DNA of 64,000 bases from Macrotis lagotis (Eukaryota; Chordata; Mammalia; Peramelemorphia; Peramelidae): positions 621,097,156-621,161,155 of the forward strand of contig NC_133666.1 in assembly GCF_037893015.1 (NCBI RefSeq), read 5' to 3'. The notes under the pieces are model-generated. The model had not been told where the DNA came from and searched no databases. It saw only the letters and a list, made by a program, of their open reading frames with translations. How positions within the stretch are numbered: the first letter of the stretch is position 1; the number at the start of each line of letters is the position of its first letter. The translations under genes were made by a program, and so were the position numbers. Below, one piece after another: positions 11,901 to 23,900 of the stretch.

Positions 11901-14900
11901 TTTACCTGTTTCCTCTTTTTTTTTGGATAGTTTATGGTACACTCTGGTGACAAAATAGCGTTTGTTTCTCCCTCTGTTGATCTTCATCCAAATGGTCTTT
12001 GTAATGTGTGTCATCCTGTTGCGCCACCCCTGGGCTCCCTTATGATTCCTGGATTTCCTCACATGAGTGAGAACAGCAAGCTAGGCATATCATCTCCTAC
12101 CTCTCTCCAGGCTCCTGAGGGAAGAAGAAAGGAGAAATGGGTGTTTCCATCTAATTACCTGCCTTCTGTCTCTTATCTGATCCCCAGTCCAAAGATTGGG
12201 AAGAGGAGAGTGCCTTTCACTTAGCAATTACATACTAGTACCTGGTCATATCATATACTTTCATACTTTTTTTTAAGGGTTTTTTTGCAAGGCAAATGGG
12301 GTTAAGTGGCTTGCCCAAGGCCACACAGCTAGGTAATTATTAAATGTCTGAGGCTGTATTTGAACTCAGGTACTCCTGACTCCAGGGCCAGTGCTCTATC
12401 CACTGCGCCATCTAGCCACCCCATATCATATACTTTCTATTGAATTTGAATCCCTTTAGGCAATCATTCAATCATTTCCTTGCCACTAGGCTTCTTATTC
12501 CTGTACCCCTTAACTTCTGACTTCATTATTTAACCAAAACCATTCTCTTCAAAGTTACCCATGATCCCTTTTTAAAAATAAAAATACTATTGATATTTTC
12601 TGTTTCTTACATCACCATTGTATCCTAAGTCTTAATCGTCTTGACTTCCCTATAGCATTTGACAGTGTTCCTTCTAGATACTCTGGCTGATTTTTGTGAT
12701 ATTACTCTTTTTTGTTTCTTCTATGGTGAACTATTCCTCTTAGTTTTCTTTGCTCCATCTGCCTGTGAGTGTACCTCAAAGCTTTATTCTGGCCCTTTTC
12801 TTTTTTTCAGTGATTCATTAACTACCCCAAGTTCAATTATCATCTCCATGCACAATAACTAGATCTTCATGTTTATATCTGTTGCACTAGTCTTTCATCA
12901 TCATCTGTCTATTACATATTTCAGCCTGGGTAACTAGGTAGTGTCCTAGGTAGAACACTGTCAGGAAGACCTGAATACAAATTGTACATATACAAGTTGT
13001 GTGACTTTGTCAGATCACTTAACCACTCAACGTCAGTTTCTTTGTCTATAAAATGTAAACTAGTATCTGTCTCCCTGAATTGTTGTGAAGGTCAAATGAG
13101 ATAGCATAAATCAAGTGCTTTTCAAACCTTAAAGCATCATATAAATGCTAGCAAAATAAAACAAAATGATGCCACAGACATTTTCAACTCAGTGTGTCCA
13201 AAACAGAATTATTTTCCCCCAAAACTCACTCCTCTTTCAGACTTCACAATTTTTATCTGCTCATTCAGGCTCACAATGTTATAATCATCTGTTATTTCTC
13301 ACCCTCCCTGCCTTGAGTTTCTCAATACTTTGAAGTTAAAGTCAACTCCTGAAAGTAATTGAAGCAGGAGGGTTGGTCATATCAAGTTGGGAGGTTGAGA
13401 AAATAAAAAGTAACCCTTTGTGGGTAAGAGACTTCAGTGACTGAGGATTTTTAAAATTGTTTTATAATAATCCAGGTTTTGATTAAAATTCTATCACATA
13501 ATTTTGAATAGACCAACTATAGTAGTGGTCCTGGATTAGGAGCATAAAAGCATGGTGTTTAGTAGTTCTCTCATGATGCATAATTGTGTCCACCATTGTG
13601 TTATTTTTATGTTTCTGGTTCTTTCTCCTATGTTAGTTCCTTGAGGTTAGGAAACCACATCTTTTCATTTCCATGATTTTCAAGATTAGCCCAGGGTTTT
13701 ATTAAATTTGTGTCTGTTTCTTACTGTGTCATAGCTTATGTTCTACAAAGTGTAGAAAATATACCAAAACATGGCAATATGTACTTTTTTCTGTCCCACC
13801 CTGGGGGTCAAGTTCTACTTAGCTGTGTGACCATAGGTAAGTCACTGAAGTTCTGGGAGCTTCAGTTTCCTTATATTTTGATTTGCCATTTTAGTGAGAG
13901 CCCTGGGGGTAGCTCAGCTTCAATTACTAAAGCATTTAATAAACCAACAGGCAGACCACATAAAATTGCCCTGCAGGCAGCATGTGGTAGATCACATTTT
14001 GGACAGCCCTGTTATAAGGTTTTAGTGTTCAAATGACATAGTATATGGATAATGCTTTACAGATCTCAAGAGTGCTAAATAAATGTTATTAAGCAGAAAT
14101 CCCTTAAATACTTTGAGATTTTGTCAGTCATGGTTATTGATACATTTAGGAAGAACATTTGAGAACTAGCTGCTTGTGTTTCTCCTTTATGGCACTGTCA
14201 GAATCCCACCCTGTATGCCCTTGATGATGACAACTCATATATGGTGATTTTAAAAATAGTACAGCAGTTTGATCCATTTTCTCATTTTAGCCTCACAGCA
14301 GTCCTGTGGGATAGGTACAGATCATATCATCCCCATTTTATAGATGAGATAACTGAAGCTCCTAGAGGTATTTTACCACATCACAGGCAAAAGAGAATCT
14401 AGGTTTGACTCCACTTTGCCATGTGAGTTATGTCATTTTAGACAAATTTCACCCTTGTGGGCTTTTCAGAATGTTCAATACCAGACTATTAAAAGAACTA
14501 GGTATTCCTAGTCTGGAGAATTTGAAGGTCTCTCATGTGGAAGGAAGATTACATATTGTTCTGTTGGAACCTAAGGACAGAATGAAAAACAGTAAAGGGA
14601 AATTGATGAAGGACAGATGTGGGCTCAGTGTAAGGGGAAATACATATTAGAACTTTATTATTGTACCATAAGAAATGTTGAAATAGATGGATTCAGAGAA
14701 ATATGAGAAGACCTTTATGAACTGATTCAAAGTAAGATGAGCAGAAATAGAATAAGTTAGTCAAAGTCTATACACCATATCTTAATGATAAATGTTTTTT
14801 TTTTTAGGTTTTTGCAAGGCAAATGGGGTTAAGTGGCTTGCCCAAGGCCACACAGCTAGGTAATTATTAAGTGTCTGAGACCAGATTTGAACCCAGGTAC

Positions 14901-17900
14901 TCCTGACTCCAAGGCCAGTGCTTTATCCACTATGCCACCTAGCCACCCCTTGATAAATGATTTTGAAAGACTTAAGAATTCTGATGAATGCAATGCCTAA
15001 CCACTGCCCTACAGGTCTGAGAATGATGACTGCTACCTCCTTCCTGTCAGAGGTGATAGACTTGAGCTGCAGAATATGTGTACCTTTTTGGTCGTGGCAC
15101 TGCGTGGCCATCTCCACAGTGCAGTCACCATTCAGGCCATCATCTCTTCTTCTCCACTAGAAGTTTTACCATCCCAAGGGTTAGGAAAAGTTTTGACCTT
15201 AACTTGCCTCTATTGAAGTCTCCTCATTCTCCTAGCATTTCCATACTATGCCAGCTTGGATGACTCAATTTATATATTCTCCTCCTCAGAAGAATGTAAG
15301 CTCCAATAGGACATGAATTTTAGTTGTAGTTGTTGGTTTGTGGCTTGTTTTTACATTCCAGTGCTTAGCTTATTAAATGTTTTCTCTCTTTTTTTCCAAT
15401 ACATGGATTTGCTTTGCCTGACAATACTTAATTCTCAAGGGAGAATTTTTTTTTTAATTGAGGGGATTTAGAAGAAAGGCCATTGAATATTTTTTAAAAG
15501 GCATTGATAATAGAAGGAAGTTCATAGGGAGACAGAAGCAAATAAGAAAGCTTTGAAATTAACCTGTTGAATTTGCTTGATGCTTTGAAAAAGAATAGGT
15601 TCCATGTTGAAAAGATCATAGTTTCACATGCTATCCTTTCTGTGCTTTGAATGGAGGTTTATATTTGTGAAATTTGGACATTAAAAAAGTTCAAACAAAA
15701 CAAAAAAATTAGAACTTTCTGAAAGTGAGATAGGCACTTTGGTGGGTAATGTATTTATATCCCCCCCCCCCCACCCTGGAGGTCTTAAAGAAAAGGCTAA
15801 GTGACTATCTGCTTATTAAAGTTGTCAAGGGAACTTCTGGTCAGTTATGAATTTGCCTCATAATCTAATAAGATTCTTTTGTTATTTTCTGTTTGCCCAA
15901 AGCATTTTAGCAATGGTCTGGATCTTTGTTGCATTATACATGAGAATATGACCAGAAAACATGAATTCTTCCCTTTCTGTGTTTACTACTATTTATTTAC
16001 TGGGTCTCTGGCAGCTATTGAGCAAAATGATTAAAAATAGCATATTTATCTGAGAGCTTGTCAAGGTCCTAAGACTCCTCTTATACTAAGATTATTCTTG
16101 GTATTATGGCAGCACTTTCCAGTTTTAAAAAAATATTTGCCATATGTATTAATCCATTTCATTCTTGTAGCAATGCTTCGAGTTAGCTGGGTCAGGTATT
16201 TTTATCCTCATTTTACTGATGAGGAAACTAGGTCCATAGGGTGTGTCTAAGGGACTTAGCCAAGCCTGTAAACTAAGTGTCCAAGCACTCTTACAGAGCA
16301 GGCAGTGAGTATAATGGAAACAAATCCAAATTACTTGGGTTCTCATTTTGACTTTGCCACTAACAAATCATGAGATACTGGGCAAATTATTCTTATTTCT
16401 TCAGGTCTCAGCTGAGGAGAATGTATGTCCTGCCTGAAGGCTTTATAGTAAAGATTTAATGAGATAGTATGTGTGAAAGTGATTAGGAAAGTATTACTTA
16501 TCCATTTGTAAGGTATGATTAGGAAGTATAAACTAAGTAAACAAGCACAATCACAGTCTGACTCTAATTTGTCTTTCTAGACTGATTTCTAATTATTCTC
16601 GGTCACGCATTCTACTGTCCAAATAAACTGGCTTACATTGCTGTTCCTTGTACACATTTCTTTTTCTTTTTAAACTTTTGATAGACTGCTCCCTATCTTT
16701 TCCTTTCAAGATGGCTCATATACTACCTCCTTCCTTAGGCCTTTGCCTTATTTCTGTTGTTGTTTGTGCTTGTTTTCGGATCCTATCTGACTTTGAATTT
16801 TTGTATTTACTTATCTGAGTGCATATCTTTGTTCTGACTTAAGCTTGGCTCAGTAGAATATAAACTACTTGAAGTCAGGGACTGTTTTCATTTTTATGTT
16901 TGTATCTACTCAGTTTCTCTTATAGTTTTTCAGGCATTTCTGACTTTTTGTGACCCTATTTGAGATTTTCTTGGCAAGGATTACTGAAATAATTTGCCAT
17001 TTCCTTCTTCAGCTCATTTTCCACATGAGGAAACTGAGGCAAATAGTCTTAAAGTGATTTGCCCAAGGTCACAAAACTATTAAGTATCTGAGGCCAGATT
17101 TTAACTTGGAAAGATGAGTCTTCTTGACTCCAAAACTGACACTTTTATCCACTGTGTCCACCTACCTGAGTCTCTCATAATAAGTATTTATTATAAAAAC
17201 CCACAATTGTAAGAAAGTATTAGATGATGATGATGATGATGATTAATATCCTCTTCCTCATCATCTTACCCTAGTTATATGGTTAGTATGTGAAAAGCCA
17301 AGACTAAGACATAATTCTGACAGATTAGACAATGAAGGTGCCTTGGTTATCTACTGCATCTAGAACCATCACAAGTTCTCTTGACTCTGTCTTGTCATTA
17401 GACTATGATGACTTTGGAAAAGAGAGTGAGGCTATGACTTCATACAGTTCTGCCTCTCTTAGATCTAGCATGTATGAACCAAAAGACATCAACCATACAA
17501 TTTTACCATTCCTATCTTAGAGTCCTGTGGTGACAGCCAAACGATGAAGCAGCAGGTACAGATACAAGGGGAGCTGTAATCACATTCACAAAGGTGACCC
17601 AGATCATAGGGTTGTTTCCTCACTAGAAGCTATGGTGAGATTTGGCAGCCTCCTGGGTATCTGAGCAGTCTTTTAAGGATCTCCCTGCTCACCTCCTGAT
17701 GTGAGAAAGGGGCACGAAAAGGTGCCCTATAATTTGTCTGCTGGCTTAACCCTGGTCTGATTACCGTGGCAGATGGGGATTCCACCCTGTGATCAAAACA
17801 CAAAAAAGCACAAAAGCACAAAACTTCTTCCAAGATAATTCCACTCCCTTCGGTACATGGAATGTGTTGCACACTCATAGACAACACAATATTCTTTTTT

Positions 17901-20900
17901 TATTTAAATTTATTTTTATTAAAGATATTATTCGAGTTTTACATTTTTCCCCCATCTTGCTTCCCTCCCCCCTCCCCCCCACAGAGAGCACTCTGTCAGT
18001 GTTTACTTTGTTTCCCTGTTGTACCTTGATCCAAATTGGGTGTGATGAGAGAGAAGTCATATCCTTAAATAGAAGCCTAAGAGGTAACAAGATCAGACAA
18101 TAAGCTATCTGTTTTTTTTTTCTAAATTGAAGGGAATAGTCCTTGCACTTTGTTCAAACTCCACAGCTCCTTATCTGGATACAGATGGCACTCTCCTTTG
18201 CAGACAGCCCAAAATTGTTCCCAATTGTTGCCCTGATGGAATGAGCAAGTCCCTCAAAGTTGAACATCACTCCCAGACAACACAATATTCAATAGACCTG
18301 AAAGACAAATAGTTCTTGTTACAAGAGAAGTCAGCAAGTATCTCATACAAATAGCAGTCTTGAGTGAAACAAAGCTGGCAGCTGAAGGCCAGATTACTGA
18401 AGTAAGAAATGGATACATGTTTTTCTGGAGTGGCCACAGTGAAGGGGAGGACACTGTGAATGAAGCTGGGCAGGTTTTCAGTCAAAACTAATCTAGTCAG
18501 CAAGCTTGTTTCTCTCCCAAAAGGACGACATGGTTGCCATTTGTCGGAAAGTGCCATGCCAACGTTATTAATAATTATGCTCCCATCATGATGAACCCTG
18601 GTGAAATCAAAGAAAAATTTTATAAGGAGAAGCTTATAATTCTCTGGGTGACTTTAATGCTAGACTAGGCTCAAGACTACCAGATAGGGCAGTTCTTGGG
18701 AGTTGAAAACTGCAACAGCAATGGTCACCTACTACTGAAGACTTGTGCATCTCATGACCTTCACCAACACTGTCTTTACCTAAACATATTAAAACTTCCT
18801 GGATGCACCTGTGTAGCATTGTCATCTAATAGATTATGTGATTGGTTTTTTTTTTTGTTTGTTTTAGGTTTTTGCAAGGCAAATGGGGTTAAGCTTGCCC
18901 AAGGCCACACAGCTAGGTAGTGATTAAGTGTCTGAGACCAGATTTGAACCCAGGTACTCCTGACCCCAGGGCTGGTGCTCTATCCAACTACGCCACCTAG
19001 CCGCCCCCAGATTATGTGATTGTAAGGAGAAGAAACAGACAAAATGTGAGAATGATGAAGGTAATATGTGATGCAGAGTGCTGGACTGATCACAAACTCA
19101 TCCTAAGTCAAACATTTACAGTCAACTGAAGAGGTGACTCCCAAGGCAAAAATATTATAAGAAGAATTAATGACAATAGATTAGAGTGTTTCTCTGAGCA
19201 AGAACAGTTTGTTGCTAATTCGAAGGGAAAATTGTTACATTTGGTAACAATGGACAGAAAAGGAGTGGACAGCTTTTAGAGAATTGGTGTACAGTGCTGC
19301 ATGTGCTTATTTGAGTAAGAACACTTGCAAATATCCAGGCTGATTTGATGAAAAGGTTAGAGAAATACAGAAGCTGCTAAATGAAAAGAACTCCACAAGG
19401 TTTTCTGTAGGGTAGTTTATCCATTTCTCAGAAGCTAACATTAAATTCCATCAAAAGTGATGTACAAAAGAAACTTTAAAAAATGCAGAATTCTTGACTC
19501 AGTAAGAAGGCAGATGAAATAAAGTTTTATGAGGGGCAGCTAGGTGGCGCAGTGGATAGAGCACCAGCCCTTGGAGTCAGGAGTACCTTAGTTCAAATCC
19601 GGCCTCATACGCTTAATAAATACCTAGTTGTATGGCCTTGGGCAAGCCACTTAACCCCATTGCCTTGAAAAAAATCTTTAAAAAAAAGTTTTATGTAGGC
19701 ATTAACAATCCAAAGTGCTTTTATGATGCCCTGAAGGTTATTTATAGGTCAAAGACATAAGGGGCATCTCAACTGCTCAGTGCTGATGTATCCACATTGA
19801 TTGTGATAAGGACATGATCCTAGAGAGATGGGCTGAACACTTCATATTGTTCAACAGACCATCATCAATCAATACTGAGGCCATTGACCATTTGCCTTAA
19901 GTTGAAGTCAATTCATTTCTACCCAAAGTTCCAACTATAAAGAAGTTTTGAATGCAATTAGGCTCCTTTCAAGTGGCAAAACACCTGGTGCTGATTTCTA
20001 TTTCAGCTGAGATCTATAAGGTGGTGGTGGGGGATGGGGAGTTCATTGCTTATCCAAAAACTGACTGAAATTTTCCAGGTAATATGGCATGAGGAGGTTA
20101 TTCCCCAGGTAAAGGGAATAGATTGTCCTTTCACAATCACAGGGGTATTTCTCTTTTGGTTATTGCTGTTAAGATTCTTGTCAGAGTCCCTCTCAGTTCA
20201 CTTGAAGGATGGTCACCTCCCTGAGAGCCAGTGTGGCTTCAGAAAGGGTTGAGGAACAGTTGACCTGTTGTTTGCTGCCCAACAATTCCAGGAAAAATGC
20301 CAGGAACAAAACAGAGGTCTGTACAACGTTTGTAAAGCTGACCAAGGCCTTTGATACCATCAGTTATGAAGGTTTGTGGAAAATTATGTATGTCAAAATT
20401 TGGTTGCCCAGATCTAAGTTATCAGTATTGTATGTTGATCTTACGTCAGCCAGTGTGCCTGGATTCTGGATGATGCTCTTGAGATTTCCCAGTCATCAAT
20501 GGAGTGAAACATACTTTTTAGCTCCCATGCTTTTCAACATGATGTTTTTAACCATGTTATCAAACATCTTCACTGAGGATGAACATGACTTCAAGGTCAG
20601 CCTACTGCATTGATGGCAAGTTCTTCAACTTGAAAAGGCTACAAGCCAAGACCAAAGTGGAGGTAGTGTTGATACATGATCTTTGCAGATGGTTGTGCCC
20701 TCATTCTGAAGCTTTGAAGCAACAAAGTATGGATCAGTTCTCTGCTTCTTGTGCCAATTTTGGCCTAACAATATCACCAAGAAAACATAGGTGCTCCATC
20801 AGCCAGCACTACATCATTCATACATGGAACCATTAGTTACAGCAAATAGAGAAGTTTTGAATACTATGGATAATAAATTCACTTACCTTGGTAGTGTATT

Positions 20901-23900
20901 TTTCAGGGAAGTACACATTGATAAAGTGGTTGACACCTGCATTGCCAGAGCTAGTTCTATTATTTGGGAGCCTCTGAAGAAAAATGTGGAAGAGAACAGC
21001 TGTTAGATTAACTACCAAACTAAAAGATCTACAGAACAGTTGTGCTGACCTCATTGCAATATGCCTGTGAAACATGGACAGTACTAGAGCCATGTTAAGA
21101 AATTGAATCGCTTCCATTTAAATTTTCTGATTCTGAAGATCATCTGGCAGGAGATACCAGACACTGAGACCCTTTCTAGAGCTAAACTGCCTAGCATTCA
21201 AACTCTTCTATAGAGAGTGCAACTACTATGAACTGGCCGTATTGTTCGAATGCCAAATGTATGCTTGCCAAAAAGACTTTTATGGGGAACTCACACAGGG
21301 CAAATGCTCATAATAGGGTCAGAAGAAGTGATATAGGGGCAGCTGGGTAATGCAGTGGATAGAGCACCAACTCTGGATTCAGGGGGACCTGAGTTGAAAT
21401 CTGGTCCCAGACACTTGATACTAGCTTGTATGACCTCAGACAAATCATTTAACTGTTGTCTCAGAAAAATAAAAACTCAAAAAAAAAAGCAATATAGGGA
21501 CACTGAAGATCTTTCTTAAGAACTTTGGAATTAATCTGCAGCATGGGAGACTGTCCCAGCATGACATGGCCTTATAGAGAGAGTGCAGTGCTAAAGGAGC
21601 AAGGCAGAATTGAAGCAGCTGAAAGGAAATGTGAGATGTATAAGTTTAGAGGAAACATCCCAGATAATCACAAGGATTATTTGTGCCCAACTTGTGGTGG
21701 AGCATTTCTCATCTCATATTGGTTTGATCAACCACAGTCAAACACTGTAATTTGTCTCTAACATAAGTAATGTCATTTTGGTCTCTTTGATTATGAAGGA
21801 CAAGAACCAACCAATTCCCTCATTTCTTTACCAGTATAAAAGAGCTGCTATAAATTTTTTTCTACAGATGATCTTTTTTCCTAAAGATTTGATCTTTTTG
21901 GGATTTAGGTCTAGTAGTGGTATAACTTTGTCAAAGGGAATATATAGTTTAGTGACTTTTGAGGCATGAATTATTTCTCAGCTGTCTGGATGAATTCACC
22001 CATTTATCAACAGAGCATTAGTGTATGTATTTTCCCAAAGTCCCTTCAATATGTGTCATTTTTTTTGCCAACTGATAGATATGCAGTAGAACTTTAGAGT
22101 TGTCTTAATTTGCATTTCTCTAATAGTGTTGGAGCAATTTTCATTGATAGTTTGGTTTCTTCCTTTTTTAAAACTGCCTGTTCACATTCTTTGACCATTT
22201 TTCTTTTGGAGAAGGGCTCTTAATTTTTAAAATTTGATGAATTCCTTATTATAGTTTGGAAATGAGACTATTGTCAAAGAAACTTGCTGCAAATATTTTT
22301 CCCCCAGTTATCTGCTACCCTTCTAATTTTAGCTGCATTGATTTTGTACTAACTTTAACACCATTTCTGAGCCCAAAGCGAGGTAGATGTGTGAGAAGCA
22401 TTGGATCTTTAATGGTAGTTTTGATATAAAGCTTTCTCATCTCTTCCCTTTTGTGGGGGGGGGGGGATTAAATTGGAGGCATGCTAGGAATGAGACGGAG
22501 AGACTGGAAATAATGACAAGTAGGGTCATTTAATGTATGTTTTGAAGCTTTTAAGGGGGTTGCTTGTGTAATGCTCCTCCAGGTCCTCTTTCAAGGCCTT
22601 GTACTAGATACTGTGGCTGATGTAGTATGATATAAGATTCTGCTGCTGCCTTTTACATCTAGTTGGGAAGACAATGAATAGGCAAAAAAAATAAAAATAG
22701 CACAAGACATCAGTATGGGGGATATTACAAAGTATATGATGACCAAATGTGTAATATACTATGAACTTAACAAGGGAGAACCTGAGAGTCAGCCTTTAAG
22801 TATTCGTTGGTCAGCTCAAAGGATAGTCTGCTGCCCTCTGGTGGACACTGCACAGCCTGCAACTTTATTGTCTTTTCTGTGTTAGCCTGATTTTTATTTG
22901 CTTATTCTGGGTAGAAAACACTCGGTACCTCTCATGAGTATGAAAGGACATCCAATACAGAGTTCCTACCTTCTGCTGCATATACTGTGGGTGGTATGAA
23001 TATAGGAAATTCTTAAGCTTAGGGTGACCTTGCAGTGATTACTGACAGCATCTTAGCAGTCACATCTGTCACTTCTTGTAGTTCTGTAGGACGTAGTTTA
23101 TTTGAGCTTGGTGACTTGAACTGTAGATGCTGCCTGACCATCTTTTCATTTTTTTTAGGTGGAGGGAGTTTATACTCCCTGTTAACCATTTTTATCTTTT
23201 TTTTTTTTAGGTTTTTGCAAGGCAATGAGGTTAGGTGGCTTGCCCAAAGCCACATGGCTAGGTAATTATTAAGTGTCTCAGACCAGATTTGAACCCAGGT
23301 ACTCCTGACTCTAGGGCCAGTGCTTTATCCACTGCGCCACCTAGCCGCCCCCTTGTTTTTATCTTTTTTAATACAAAGATCATTCTTTTAAAAAGATAAA
23401 AAAAAACCCTTCAGTTTTTCCTTTTCATGATCATCTCTTGACACCAGGAGGCTATTCTAGCCTCCTGTTTAGCAATATTACCCCTTCTTTGATCCTTCCT
23501 TTGCCCCCAACATAGCTTAGAAAATCCCTTTCATTGTCCATAGTATTCACTTCTAGCCTCATCTCATTCTGGACTTTAGCAGTTCTGATAGAATTCTTAC
23601 CATATTGTGCTATTCTTTTATATTCATCCTCAGTATGTTCTTGAGTCTAACTCAACATCCATCCATCTTTTCTGAACACTCTTAGTTCTTGTTTAGTCAT
23701 TATTTAGTCATGTTTGACCCTATTTAGGGTTTTCTTGGCAAGAAAACTGAAGCAATCTGAACTCTTAGGCTTGTTAATATATTTCCTCAAATATGGTGCC
23801 CAAATTACTTTCTTATTTGCATTCTTTTCTAGAGATTCTTCTTGGGTTTCAAATGATTATAAGTTATATGAATTTCACCTGTAGGTTTGCATGTGAGTCT

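Larger units (their letters stand above)
17310..21815 (+). mobile_element. Nearly complete but dead non-LTR retrotransposon (endonuclease-RT LINE)
   Basis: One LINE copy can be followed across 4.5 kb in scattered frames. It has a 5' part around 17330-17520, then TWNV-like residues opening the apurinic endonuclease near 17845. The endonuclease motif LGDFNARLG is at 18644-18670 and the continuation IDYVIVRR is split by a SINE at 18845. RT landmarks are [11 protein letters not shown] (20214-20250) and [14 protein letters not shown] (20335 on). The catalytic YADD position has become FADG at 20682-20693. A C-terminal CPTCGG zinc-finger-like motif lies at about 21690. This matches a widespread animal endonuclease-reverse-transcriptase family. 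I cannot fix its clade (RTE-like is my guess), but it is not L1, L2 or BovB. Many stops and frameshifts and four nested insertions make it nonfunctional. Confidence 0.75.

Noticed and set aside
20034..21006. Plus-strand frames of 71-134 codons
   Set aside because: They are broken pieces of one dead LINE reverse transcriptase, not separate genes.
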